A program made the position numbers and the translations under genes. From Gracilibacillus alcaliphilus (GTDB taxonomy: Bacteria; Bacillota; Bacilli; Bacillales; Amphibacillaceae): a stretch of DNA of 64,000 bases. The DNA lies in NCBI RefSeq assembly GCF_016909015.1, contig NZ_JAFBFA010000028.1, positions 8,208 through 72,207 on the forward strand. Direction: 5' to 3'. Of this stretch, positions 1 through 7,983 are shown piece by piece. The notes below the pieces were generated by a model that worked only from the letters and a program-made list of their open reading frames with translations, did no database searches and was not told the DNA's origin. Every line of letters begins with the position of its first letter. The first letter of the stretch is position 1.

Positions 1-291
1 GATAAAATTATTTATTCCCATGAGCGGCTGCTATTAAGTGCAATGGGTAAAATCAAAAAAAATCCGACCAAATCAATTGAAGATATTACTGATCCGGATA
101 TTCCAAACCTCGTCAATACACTAATTCAAGTCTATGAACAAGAAGACAACGATCGCTTGGCCTTACTGCCGCTTGCTTCTAGACTAATGGAATATCATAA
201 GGAAATACTGCATTTACAAAAAATTCTATACAGTTATCAGAACTTCCATGAACAAGCTGATTTAGATATTAAAGACAAGACAGGTCCATAA
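1..291 (+). CDS. 3' part of an unidentified gene
   Basis: The reading frame is open from the first base of the window to a TAA at 289-291. The first internal ATG (43) has no ribosome binding site, so the gene very probably starts outside the window. The visible 96 residues are hydrophilic and predicted helical, with no signal peptide or membrane segment. I do not recognise the family. It converges on the ygaD-type gene and is followed at once by a strong hairpin terminator, which marks the end of a transcription unit. Confidence 0.6.
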   Translation, partial: DKIIYSHERLLLSAMGKIKKNPTKSIEDITDPDIPNLVNTLIQVYEQEDNDRLALLPLASRLMEYHKEILHLQKILYSYQNFHEQADLDIKDKTGP

Positions 292-299
292 CCGCTCAA

Positions 300-332
300 A
301 AGCGCCCTATCGCTAGGATAGGGCGCTTCTTT
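300..332 (+). terminator. Rho-independent terminator
   Basis: Perfect 12-bp stem (AAGCGCCCTATC at 300-311 with GATAGGGCGCTT at 317-328), a 5-base loop and a T-rich run. It lies 9 bases after the stop of the preceding gene. Confidence 0.85.
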
Positions 333-354
333 GGTTGGTTAGAAAATTATAGAA

Positions 355-585
355 TTCTTGCTGGTGAATACCTATTTGTCGAAGAATAGCCCCGGCCAGC
401 TCCGAGCACCCAGCAACTAGCGCAACTTCCCTCAGCCCCATAAAGAAGACTTGCCGATTGACGAAGATGCCTAGCCGCCCTTATGCCCTTGGGTGAAAGT
501 CAACATCGATTCCTAACTCACCGTGTTTCCTTTATCTCTGTGCTTCAGTCCAGTTCGTACGTTGCTGAACGGGTGCTCTACGCTT
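355..585. repeat. Family B dispersed non-coding repeat, partial copy
   Basis: This stretch has no credible gene. It shares near-identical blocks with 35255-35410, including GAAGACTTGCCGATTGAC, the block CGCCCTTATGCCCTTGGG and a shared TTCCTTTATCTC block. It lies between the convergent unidentified gene and the ABC transporter gene and ends just short of the transporter stop codon. Confidence 0.7.
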
Positions 586-592
586 TTGTTCT

Positions 593-2344
593 TTAATCAA
601 TATCCAATTCTTGTACTTGATACAGATTATAATAATGACCTTTTTTCTGCATTAATTCGTAGTGGTTTCCTTCTTCTGCAATTTCGCCATTTTCGACTAG
701 AACAATTCGGTCTGCATGCGTAATCGTTGAGAGCCGGTGGGCAACGATAAAGGTGGTACGATCGGCAGCCAGCTTCTCCAGCGCCTCTTGAATTAAGTGC
801 TCACTCTCCAAATCCAATGCAGAGGTGGCTTCATCCAAAATCAACAGTGGCGGATTTTTCAGGAATACACGCGCTATTGCTATCCGCTGTTTCTGTCCGC
901 CTGATAATTTGACACCCCGCTCGCCTACCAATGTATCGTAACCATTACTTAATCCCGTAATAAACTCATGAGCATTTGCAGCTTTTGCGGCAGCTACCAC
1001 TTCCTCATCACTTGCTTCTGGATTTCCCATGCGAATATTCATGGCAATGGATTCGCTAAACAAGATGTTATCCTGCAAAACCATCCCAATTTTATCGCGT
1101 AATGAACGAGCTTTTACATCGCGAATATCTTGTCCATCAATTAGGATCCTTCCGCCTGTTACATCATAAAAGCGTGGAATTAGACTGATAATGGTCGACT
1201 TACCGCCGCCACTCATACCAACCAAGGCAATGGTTTCGCCCTGGTTAACATCTAAGGAGATATCCTTTAATACCAGTTCTTCCTCTTCTTCATATCGGAA
1301 AGATACATGATCAAAAGTTACATGGCCTTGCACCTCTGTTAGTTCTTTAGCATCTTTTTTATCTTTGATATCATATTTCTCATCCATGAATTCAAAGACA
1401 CGATCCATCGAAGCAATCGATTGAACCAATACTGTTGAAGAACTAATTAATCGCCTTAACGGTCCATAAACACGATCCATATAACCGACAAAAGCTGCCA
1501 TTGTACCAATAGTTAAATCAGAAGTAATTGCAAAGTAACCAGCAAATCCAATCACTAGCAAGGGAGCAACATCAGTAATAGTATTCATGACAGCAAAGGT
1601 TTTTGCATTCCATACCGTATGATCAACTGCCTTATCTAAGAAATTCTGGTTTTGTTTATCAAATTCTTTCTCTTCATAATTTTCTAATGCAAAACTGCGC
1701 GTAACCGGAATCCCTTGTACCCGTTCATGCAGATGTCCCTGCACTTCAGCTAATGCTTGTGAACGTTTTTTTGTTAACAGACGTAACTTGCTGTAAAATA
1801 TTTTAACTGAAATAACATATAACGGAAAAAGTGCGATCGATACTATGGTTAGCCAGACATCCATAAATAACATGATCACAATGGCGATAACGATCGTAAA
1901 CATATCCAGCCAAATATTCATTAACCCTGTCATCACAAAATTCTTTGTCTGCTCGACATCATGAATTACACGTGAGATAATTTCACCAGTTTTGGTTCGC
2001 GAATAGAACTGCAAGCTCAAGCGCTGAATATGGTCAAATAGACGCTCACGAATATCAAATAGGATCTTATTACCTGTCCATTGGGCAAAATATTGGCGAT
2101 AATACTCAATCGGCGGCCGTAAAAGCACAAATAAAAATGCAGCTATCCCCATTAACCAGAAGAGCTGCGTCACTTTTTCATCAGCAGTTAACGTGTCCAC
2201 TGTAACAATATTATCAATAACATACTTTACAATTAACGGCATCAAAAGCGGGATCCCAAATTTGATGATCCCAATAAAAACCGTCAGCAAAATCTTCCAC
2301 TTATACGGATAAACAAATTGCAAATATCGTTTTATACTATCCAA
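593..2344 (-). CDS. ygaD: ABC transporter, fused permease and ATPase (YgaD type)
   Basis: A 583-residue exporter half-transporter: an N-terminal six-helix membrane domain (about 1-310) followed by an ATPase domain (about 335-580). The ATPase carries Walker A (GMSGGGKST, about 375), the signature LSGGQKQR, Walker B (LLILDEATSALD) and the H-loop VAHRLST, so it should be catalytically competent. It would work as a homodimer exporting a lipid or drug-like substrate; the natural substrate of this family is unknown. Length and position next to ygaC and sspE match B. subtilis ygaD. The ATG follows a GAGAGGT ribosome binding site. The 3' end abuts a family B repeat but the protein end looks normal. 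Confidence 0.9.
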   Translation of the reverse strand: MDSIKRYLQFVYPYKWKILLTVFIGIIKFGIPLLMPLIVKYVIDNIVTVDTLTADEKVTQLFWLMGIAAFLFVLLRPPIEYYRQYFAQWTGNKILFDIRERLFDHIQRLSLQFYSRTKTGEIISRVIHDVEQTKNFVMTGLMNIWLDMFTIVIAIVIMLFMDVWLTIVSIALFPLYVISVKIFYSKLRLLTKKRSQALAEVQGHLHERVQGIPVTRSFALENYEEKEFDKQNQNFLDKAVDHTVWNAKTFAVMNTITDVAPLLVIGFAGYFAITSDLTIGTMAAFVGYMDRVYGPLRRLISSSTVLVQSIASMDRVFEFMDEKYDIKDKKDAKELTEVQGHVTFDHVSFRYEEEEELVLKDISLDVNQGETIALVGMSGGGKSTIISLIPRFYDVTGGRILIDGQDIRDVKARSLRDKIGMVLQDNILFSESIAMNIRMGNPEASDEEVVAAAKAANAHEFITGLSNGYDTLVGERGVKLSGGQKQRIAIARVFLKNPPLLILDEATSALDLESEHLIQEALEKLAADRTTFIVAHRLSTITHADRIVLVENGEIAEEGNHYELMQKKGHYYNLYQVQELDID

Positions 2345-2458
2345 GTGTTATTACCTCTCTTCTATCTCTTTGTTTATCACGCTGCTATCCCCGCAGATGA
2401 AAGCCTCGTGCTTTACCACGATGCTACCATCCATCGGCTCGACTTTCAGAATCCAATC

Positions 2459-2986
2459 TTATCTATATGTCAGATATTGTTCATACCACTGATCAACAAA
2501 TTCTGGTGAAAACGGGCCTTGTCTTTGTCTAATCCAATGCAGTAAATGATCCAAATTATTTCGTAAAATTTGATCCAGTTCTGCCGGATAATTCATTTGC
2601 TCCTTGTGTAAGGCGTATTCATCCTCATCTAAGATGTTATATGTCATATCAGGAAACACCTTTACATCCAAATCATAGTCAATATACTTTACCGCTCCAT
2701 CTTCAAATACAAACGGGGAACTGATATTACAATAATAATAAATTCCGTCATCACGCAGCATACCAATTACATTAAACCAATGCTTCATATGAAAGAAACA
2801 GATTGCTGGTTCTCTTGTGATCCACGTTCTGCCATCACTTTCGGTTACTAATGTTTTATCATTTGCACCAATTACTTGTTGGCTTGTCCCTTTTAAGACT
2901 GTTGTTGTATCCCAGACACGATGGAGCTGACCGTTATGCTTGTAACTTTGTATTTCGATTGTTTTTCCAGGTTCAAGGTCATCCAT
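2459..2986 (-). CDS. ygaC: Nucleoside di/triphosphatase, DUF402 (YgaC/Ntdp family)
   Basis: A 175-residue protein closely resembling B. subtilis YgaC over its whole length, with the family signatures YKHNG, ESDGRTWITREPA and KYIDYDLD. The conserved acidic and Tyr-rich core is typical of the UPF0374/DUF402 fold, which binds divalent metal; the Staphylococcus member hydrolyses nucleoside di- and triphosphates. It is cytoplasmic, with no signal or membrane segment. It reads in the same direction as the ABC transporter gene 114 bp downstream, as in B. subtilis. The start has an AAGGAAGG ribosome binding site. Confidence 0.85.
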   Translation of the reverse strand: MDDLEPGKTIEIQSYKHNGQLHRVWDTTTVLKGTSQQVIGANDKTLVTESDGRTWITREPAICFFHMKHWFNVIGMLRDDGIYYYCNISSPFVFEDGAVKYIDYDLDVKVFPDMTYNILDEDEYALHKEQMNYPAELDQILRNNLDHLLHWIRQRQGPFSPEFVDQWYEQYLTYR

Positions 2987-3164
2987 ACGTATTTACCTTC
3001 CTTTTTGTTTAATAATATTAATAATTATAACGATAAATATTTACAATTGAAAATAATACAATTTTAGAAAAGTAAAATTTGTAGTGGAAGTCCATCATTA
3101 TCTGAATAATTTTACTATTTCATGGAAATTCTGTTTAAAAAGGGATTTTACAAACCCTAATCAC

Positions 3165-3203
3165 ACAAAAATAAGCTTGACTCCTGTAAAAAGAATCAAG
3201 CTT
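3165..3203 (-). terminator. Terminator of the spore protein gene
   Basis: AAGCTTGA (3173-3180) pairs with TCAAGCTT (3196-3203). On the minus strand the hairpin is followed by ATTTTTG. It lies 18 bp after the sspE stop codon. Confidence 0.75.
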
Positions 3204-3221
3204 ACTCTTGTTTGTATAATA

Positions 3222-3392
3222 TTACTTTTTATTTTCAGATTGCTTGTTTTGTTGACGTACTTCCTCTGCATTTGTTTCACTTGCAAATTCTGTACCGTAT
3301 TTACCTTGTCCTTGTTGTGATTGTTGGTTTTGACGTCTCACTTCTTGAGCGTCTGTTTTGCTTGGGTTATTTTGATTATTACGTTTTGCCAT
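3222..3392 (-). CDS. sspE: Gamma-type small acid-soluble spore protein
   Basis: A 56-residue Gln/Asn-rich protein with the gamma-SASP block GKYGTEFASETNAEEVRQQN; the TEFASE segment is where the germination protease GPR cuts this family. The protein is a spore-core amino-acid store broken down at germination and does not coat DNA as alpha/beta SASPs do. The start at 3392 is chosen because GGAGGTGAT lies directly upstream; an upstream start at 3425 has no such site and would add 11 non-conserved residues. Only one copy of the repeat block is present, so it is shorter than B. subtilis SspE (84 residues). It shows that the host sporulates. Confidence 0.9.
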   Translation of the reverse strand: MAKRNNQNNPSKTDAQEVRRQNQQSQQGQGKYGTEFASETNAEEVRQQNKQSENKK

Positions 3393-3477
3393 CGATATCA
3401 CCTCCACGCCCTTTAATTTATCCAAGTAATTTTTTTTTATACAAGAGACGTGGAGTTTTTTTAAAAAACAAATGAGT

Positions 3478-3524
3478 GTTCAAAAAAGCCCGATGATAGT
3501 CCTTTTTATCGGGCTTTTTTGAAC
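3478..3524. terminator. 17-bp perfect hairpin, minimal family A repeat acting as terminator
   Basis: GTTCAAAAAAGCCCGAT (3478-3494) pairs perfectly with ATCGGGCTTTTTTGAAC (3508-3524), with a 13-base loop containing a run of five T. It ends 5 bp before the mutY stop codon. The arms and the following ACCTCTA match the two ends of the larger family A elements at 20.8, 24.1 and 37.5 kb, so this looks like an ends-only derivative serving both strands as a terminator. Confidence 0.75.
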
Positions 3525-3529
3525 AACCT

Positions 3530-4591
3530 CTACAACTGCTTATAAATATTCTGATGGGATACAGGCAACGGATAAGCATCCAATTCTTCCATCGTTAATA
3601 GATGCATTCTTTCCGGTAATTGCAAATCACTTTGGATTTTCACATGTAGCACCTGCAAATGCCAAGTAAGATGGGAAAATACATGTTTTACAGGCTGCAG
3701 TTCTGTTATCTGATTTACTTCTGTTTGAAATCTTTCCTGGATATACACTTCAAGGTGTCGCTTGTCCACCTCTGTTTGATCCACCATAGGAAATTGCCAT
3801 AGTTGGGCAAGCAAGCCTTGGGCTGGCCGCTGTTCCAAGACATATCTGCCTTCTTCATCTTCAAGCACCAAAGCAAAATAGCTTTTGGTTGATTGCTTTG
3901 TTTTCTTGTTTTTGACCGGCAATGTCTGTTCTACACCAGCCTGATAAGCAAGACAGTGCTGCTGCACTGGACATAGCAAGCAGCTTGGGCTTTTTGGGGT
4001 ACAGACTAATGCACCCAATTCCATCAAGGCTTGATTAAAAGCAGAAGGATTTTCCTCTGAAATAAGTTCCTTCACAGCCGCTTCAAAAGTTTTCCTTGTC
4101 TTTGCCTTGGCAATATCTTCTTCAATTCTCAGTATACGTGACAATACACGCATCACATTCCCATCAACTGCCGGTTCTGGTTTATCAAAGGCTATGCTGA
4201 GAATGGCTCCCTTGGTATAAGGTCCAACACCTTTTAATGCACCTAACTGTTCCGGAGTATTCGGTATTTTGGCATCGTATTCTGCAACGACTTCTTGCAC
4301 TGCTGATTGTAAATTACGGGCACGCGAATAATAACCAAGTCCTTCCCATGCTTTTAATACCTGTTGTTCTTCCGCTCCAGCAAGAGCTTCTAATGTTGGA
4401 AATTGGTGCATAAAATTTTGGAAATAGGGGATTACAGTATCAACCTTTGTTTGCTGCAGCATAATTTCAGACACCCATACTCGATAAGGATCCTTATTCT
4501 CACGCCACGGCAATTCCCGCTGTTCTTTTTCAAACCAATTGATTAAATCTTGCTGAAATTGGGGTATATTAATAGTAGATGTATATGACAC
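3530..4591 (-). CDS. mutY: A/G-specific adenine DNA glycosylase
   Basis: A 353-residue base-excision repair enzyme that removes adenine mispaired with 8-oxoguanine. The HhH-GPD domain spans about 35-190: Glu42 in VSEIMLQQT is the expected catalytic acid, LKGVGPYTKGAI is the helix-hairpin-helix, and Asp142 in AVDGNV is the second catalytic residue. A [4Fe-4S] cluster motif follows at Cys196, Cys203, Cys206 and Cys212 (CX6CX2CX5C). The C-terminal 130 residues form the NUDIX-like domain that reads 8-oxoG. Length and neighbours (sspE, yfhP) match Bacillus. All key residues are present. Confidence 0.95.
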   Translation of the reverse strand: MSYTSTINIPQFQQDLINWFEKEQRELPWRENKDPYRVWVSEIMLQQTKVDTVIPYFQNFMHQFPTLEALAGAEEQQVLKAWEGLGYYSRARNLQSAVQEVVAEYDAKIPNTPEQLGALKGVGPYTKGAILSIAFDKPEPAVDGNVMRVLSRILRIEEDIAKAKTRKTFEAAVKELISEENPSAFNQALMELGALVCTPKSPSCLLCPVQQHCLAYQAGVEQTLPVKNKKTKQSTKSYFALVLEDEEGRYVLEQRPAQGLLAQLWQFPMVDQTEVDKRHLEVYIQERFQTEVNQITELQPVKHVFSHLTWHLQVLHVKIQSDLQLPERMHLLTMEELDAYPLPVSHQNIYKQL

Positions 4592-4844
4592 TGCTTATCC
4601 ATCCTTTGCCTTTTATAAGTTAATCACAGTTGCTGACAGACTCTTTAGACAGTAACGAAAAATTTTACTGTACAAAGCCACCATGATAAAATAAAGTATA
4701 GTTATTTAGTTAAAGAATAAAAATTGAGAGAGCTATCCATTACCCAGCACACAATGATTGACTATTACGTAAATTGATTATCACCCATCATTCATGACAT
4801 CAAATATTTAAAAAGCGAAATCAATTCAGAAAGGGGTAACCTGT

Positions 4845-5834
4845 ATGGACACTGCCACACATATTACCATGGGCATTGCCATAGGTGGACTAGCTACATT
4901 AGATCCAGTTGTACAACAAGATACGACCCTTTTTACTGCTGTAATGGTCGGTGCGATTATTGGATCACATGCACCTGATTTTGACACTATTCTAAAATTG
5001 AGAAACAACGCTGTATATATACGACACCACCGAGGAATAACTCATTCCATCCCCGCTGTTGTCTTTTGGGGTATTGCTGTTGCGTCGATTATCTATCTAT
5101 TTGTTCCTGCCGTTAATTTTCTGCATCTATGGCTATGGACCTTTTTGGCAGTTATTCTCCATGTGTTTGTTGATATTTTTAATGCTTACGGAACACAAGC
5201 TTATCGCCCTTTCTCCAGAAAGTGGGTCGCCCATGGTTTTATCAGCACATTTGATCCCTATATTTTCAGCCTGCATATCATTGGGATTATTGCATGGATA
5301 TTAGGTGCCAATCCTGGTTACACTTGGCTGTTAATTTACTTCGTTATTGTATTGTATTACATCAAGCGGTTTATCGACAAGCGGGAAATTGTCAAGATTA
5401 TTCACGAGAACTTTGACGGAGTAGTACAGATTGCTACTTCTCCTACTTCTAAACAGAATATTTGGCGAGTTGCTTTGACTACGGATAGTCATTACTATGT
5501 AGGCAGGGTCGGCGATGGTCACATTACTATTGAAGACAGATTTCTTCGTATCTCTGTCCCAGATAACGAACTGATCAGGACTGCAAAACAGGACAAAAAT
5601 ATTTCAGCCTTTTTATCTTTCTCCCCAATATACCGTTGGGAGATCATTGAATACGATGATTTCAGTGAAGTAAGATTTATTGACTTACGTTATCGTTCCG
5701 AGGATGGACATTATCCTTTTATTGCCATTGTTCAGATCGATGATAACATGCGCTTAATGAACTCGTATACAGGATGGATTTTCTCAGAGGAAAAATTGCA
5801 AAGCAAATTAAAAATAGATAGTGGAATGATCTAG
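4845..5834 (+). CDS. yfhP: Membrane-bound metal-dependent hydrolase (YfhP family)
   Basis: A 329-residue protein of the YdjM/DUF457 family. The N-terminal half has several hydrophobic segments (about 20-45, 65-90, 100-125, 140-180) and conserved His/Asp clusters (THITMGIAIGG, GSHAPDFDTI, HHRGITHS) typical of membrane-bound metallohydrolases; the C-terminal 150 residues are soluble. The substrate is unknown; B. subtilis YfhP is reported as a regulator of the yfhQ/fabL region. It has an AAAGGGG ribosome binding site, is divergent from mutY and convergent with yfhJ, as in B. subtilis. Confidence 0.85.
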   Translation: MDTATHITMGIAIGGLATLDPVVQQDTTLFTAVMVGAIIGSHAPDFDTILKLRNNAVYIRHHRGITHSIPAVVFWGIAVASIIYLFVPAVNFLHLWLWTFLAVILHVFVDIFNAYGTQAYRPFSRKWVAHGFISTFDPYIFSLHIIGIIAWILGANPGYTWLLIYFVIVLYYIKRFIDKREIVKIIHENFDGVVQIATSPTSKQNIWRVALTTDSHYYVGRVGDGHITIEDRFLRISVPDNELIRTAKQDKNISAFLSFSPIYRWEIIEYDDFSEVRFIDLRYRSEDGHYPFIAIVQIDDNMRLMNSYTGWIFSEEKLQSKLKIDSGMI

Positions 5835-5850
5835 TCCATCGATATGTAGC

Positions 5851-5895
5851 AACAAGCAGAGGAGCAGCTGGTAAGACTCCTCTGCTTGTTCTTAT
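5851..5895. terminator. Bidirectional terminator between yfhP and yfhJ
   Basis: Perfect 14-bp stem AACAAGCAGAGGAG (5851-5864) with CTCCTCTGCTTGTT (5877-5890), then CTTAT. It lies between two convergent genes. Confidence 0.8.
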
Positions 5896-5922
5896 CAGAA
5901 ACACGTCAAACAATACTTCCTG

Positions 5923-6192
5923 CTAATGAACTGTTCGGTTGTTTTGATCAATTAACTTCTGGTATTTGGGATATCTGGTTGCAAAGTCTGCTAAGCTGTC
6001 TCCGTACTGTGCAATAAAGTGACGAACAAACTTGACTGTAATATCCGCTCCTTCATATTTTCGCCCAGCCTTAGCTCTTGTTGATTCAAAATCTTCCCAT
6101 AATAGTTCAATCCAGCTGCGTGCCTCAAGTACTGTCAAAGACGAATCCCTTTGCAGCAGTTCTTCCGACAATTTCTGGATTTCTTCATGCAT
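5923..6192 (-). CDS. yfhJ: WVELL-family protein YfhJ
   Basis: An 89-residue soluble protein with the family hallmark, here SWIELLWEDFE (WVELL domain), and a conserved C-terminal helix ending in YPKYQKLI. Its function is unknown. It sits between yfhP and yfhH in the B. subtilis order and reads with yfhH and recX, so the three probably form one transcript. The assignment rests on the motif, the size and the context. Confidence 0.8.
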   Translation of the reverse strand: MHEEIQKLSEELLQRDSSLTVLEARSWIELLWEDFESTRAKAGRKYEGADITVKFVRHFIAQYGDSLADFATRYPKYQKLIDQNNRTVH

Positions 6193-6213
6193 ACCCCATT
6201 CTCCTATCTTGTT

Positions 6214-6543
6214 TTATTTTCTCTCTCCCAAAATCGATAAAGGAACAGCTTCTTCTTTTTCAAATTTCTGACCTAATAAATTGATTCTGTGTCCCCATGC
6301 AAATACACCATTGATATACGTTATTTCAAATTGCTGTCCCGGGTCACCGGCTAATTCATAACGGTCCCCTTTATGAAAATCTGCTGGATTCACCAGATAG
6401 GCTGCCGCCATTTGCATTTTTCGCTGTAATATTTCATATTCGCTTACATTTCCCCATTGTTCTGCCTGCTGCAGTTTCTCTTTAAGCTGGGCAATCTCGC
6501 TGCGCAGTTCTTCTACTGTATAGGTACTGTATCTTCTATCCAT
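6214..6543 (-). CDS. yfhH: DUF1811 protein YfhH
   Basis: A 109-residue protein. The N-terminal 35 residues form a helix with coiled-coil character (YTVEELRSEIAQLKEKLQQAE), followed by a small beta-rich domain with DPGQQFEITYINGVFAWG. This matches the DUF1811/YfhH family. It is part of the recX-yfhH-yfhJ run, 21 bp upstream of yfhJ. No biochemical function is established. Confidence 0.85.
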   Translation of the reverse strand: MDRRYSTYTVEELRSEIAQLKEKLQQAEQWGNVSEYEILQRKMQMAAAYLVNPADFHKGDRYELAGDPGQQFEITYINGVFAWGHRINLLGQKFEKEEAVPLSILGERK

Positions 6544-6623
6544 CTAACTTGTCACCCCCACTATACTGCTTATCCCTATTTTACCATGTATCACCAAGTT
6601 CATCTAATATCCAAACCTATCTG

Positions 6624-7445
6624 CTATTCTTCTACATATTCCGCCATAAAACGATCAATTAAATCTGCTGGAAATCCTTTGCGGTAGAGAGCCGCCTTCA
6701 CTTTTTGCTCTAATGTAAAGCCTGTGTCCTTCTTTTGATATTTAGTCATCAGTTTTTCACCTTGAAATATAACCGCATTATATTCTGCCTCCTGATCGCG
6801 GCCTGCTGCCAGCTGTTCAATGGCTGCTGCTATTACATCATGAGTAAATCCTTTCTGTAAGAGCGATTGTTTGAGACTGTTTATTTGCTGCTTATGGGAT
6901 TTCTTAGTGGACGGTTTTAACTGTTTTTGAATCCATTTTTCTACTTTTTCCAATTGTTTGTCAAACGTAAATGCCGCTAAAGTCTGTTCAATCCATTGCA
7001 GTGAAACCCCCTTGTCCAACAATTCTTTCTTAATCATCAACGGACCTTTGCTAGAAGTTTGAATTCTCGTATTCACCAAAGCCTCACTAAAAGCAAGGTC
7101 ATCTAAATAGCCTTCTTGTCTCAGCCTTGTAACAGCCTCTTCTATATATTCCTGATCAATGTCCTTACCAAGTAAATAATCGGTAACTTCCTTTTCTGAA
7201 CGCATGCGATAACTTAAATATTTTACAGCGAGCAGATAGGCCTTCTGTGCGGCATCCTGCTCTTTCATTTGGTTAATAACCTCTGTTGTCAGTTCCATTC
7301 CTTTATGTAAGTGATAGGTGATCAATATATCTTCATTCACACTAAAACTGTAATATTCCCGGTCTTGTTCTTTCAAGAAGATATTATAGCGATCCTTTCG
7401 CTTCTGTTGTGTCGTTATTTTTGATATAACTGGCAATTTTATCAC
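6624..7445 (-). CDS. recX: Recombination regulator RecX
   Basis: A 273-residue all-helical protein of the RecX family, built from repeated three-helix modules; blocks such as LSYRMRSEKEVTDYLLGK and RLRQEGYLDDLAFSEALV are typical. RecX binds the RecA filament and limits its activity. The length is normal for Bacillus RecX (about 264). It leads the recX-yfhH-yfhJ cluster and starts from an ATG with GAGAGGTGATA upstream. In this genome recX is not beside recA. Confidence 0.9.
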   Translation of the reverse strand: MIKLPVISKITTQQKRKDRYNIFLKEQDREYYSFSVNEDILITYHLHKGMELTTEVINQMKEQDAAQKAYLLAVKYLSYRMRSEKEVTDYLLGKDIDQEYIEEAVTRLRQEGYLDDLAFSEALVNTRIQTSSKGPLMIKKELLDKGVSLQWIEQTLAAFTFDKQLEKVEKWIQKQLKPSTKKSHKQQINSLKQSLLQKGFTHDVIAAAIEQLAAGRDQEAEYNAVIFQGEKLMTKYQKKDTGFTLEQKVKAALYRKGFPADLIDRFMAEYVEE

Positions 7446-7814
7446 CTCTCATTTTTTATTTTACCATACAAACGTTTGTTCTTCAAATATATTAAATTAC
7501 ATCAAATTAGGTCAATAATGATTTAAAAACATCAAATTAAGCTATAAATTACAAATAATTAACGAATACTTCATATAACATTCATTTACTTTAATTTTTT
7601 TGATTTTTTATCAAATTACCTATTTACAATTAGCATTGTTTTTTTGTAATATAAACGTATGAAAAATGATCTTAAATAAGTTGAATCTAAATATAAAGCA
7701 AACTTCTCTAATTTTTGTTATCCTCTATAAATCTTTTGATTCCACTTGTTAGATCTAAAGCACACAATGAGGTGAAGTTGTATCAACTTATAACATCAAG
7801 CTGCAGTCTATAAT
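7446..7814. other. AT-rich intergenic region upstream of recX and the tRNA-like leader
   Basis: About 370 bp, very AT-rich, no gene. It should hold the recX promoter and the promoter of the leader that starts near 7780. The words CATCAAATTA and related runs recur (7500, 7530, 7610). No sharp promoter pair stands out. Confidence 0.5.
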
Positions 7815-7881
7815 ATTAGGGAAGGCAAATGGTGCGCCACCTGTGGAACAGGTTCTAGTGGGTTCGATTCCCACCCCGAAT
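7815..7881 (+). ncRNA. tRNA-like cloverleaf without CCA in the leader of a GNAT gene
   Basis: The 67 bases fold as a reduced tRNA. The acceptor arm is ATTAGGG (7815-7821) with CCCGAAT (7875-7881), one mismatch. The D arm is GGC/GCC with a loop containing GG. The anticodon arm is ACCT/AGGT with loop GTGGAAC (T before GGA, the Ser codon class). The T arm is perfect: GTGGG (7858-7862), TTCGATT loop, CCCAC (7870-7874), matching TTCRANY. Against a working tRNA are its short length, the lack of the long variable arm of tRNA-Ser, A at position 8 and no CCA. It lies 103 bp before the acetyltransferase start, so it may be a tRNA mimic in the 5' leader or a decayed tRNA gene. Confidence 0.5.
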
Positions 7882-7907
7882 TTTTGTTTATCTTCTAATA
7901 AAAATTC

Positions 7908-7976
7908 GAGGGTGCGGAAAACAGCTATGCGGTCATTCTGTCTTCTTATCACCCTCCCGATACCAGGTAAGGAGGG
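7908..7976 (+). promoter_or_regulatory. Alternative hairpins able to mask the ribosome binding site
   Basis: CACCCTC (7950-7956) can pair with GAGGGTG (7908-7914). The overlapping CCCTCC (7952-7957) is also the exact complement of the ribosome binding site GGAGGG (7971-7976), 7 bases before the ATG at 7984. The two helices exclude each other, the usual layout of a translational RNA switch. Pairing is seen in the sequence; regulation is inferred. Confidence 0.5.
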
Positions 7977-7983
7977 ATTTTTC

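Noticed and set aside
3084..3475. Two overlapping plus-strand frames opposite sspE
   Set aside because: Phe/Leu-rich shadows of the Gln-rich spore protein gene and its terminator.
7790..7832. Possible leader peptide with Ser/Cys codons before the tRNA-like element
   Set aside because: The GTG or TTG starts overlap the putative ribosome binding site or are spaced too closely, so translation is not supported.
7843..7983. Upstream in-frame start for the acetyltransferase
   Set aside because: It begins inside the tRNA-like element and adds residues with no similarity to the fold; the GGAGGG site supports 7984.
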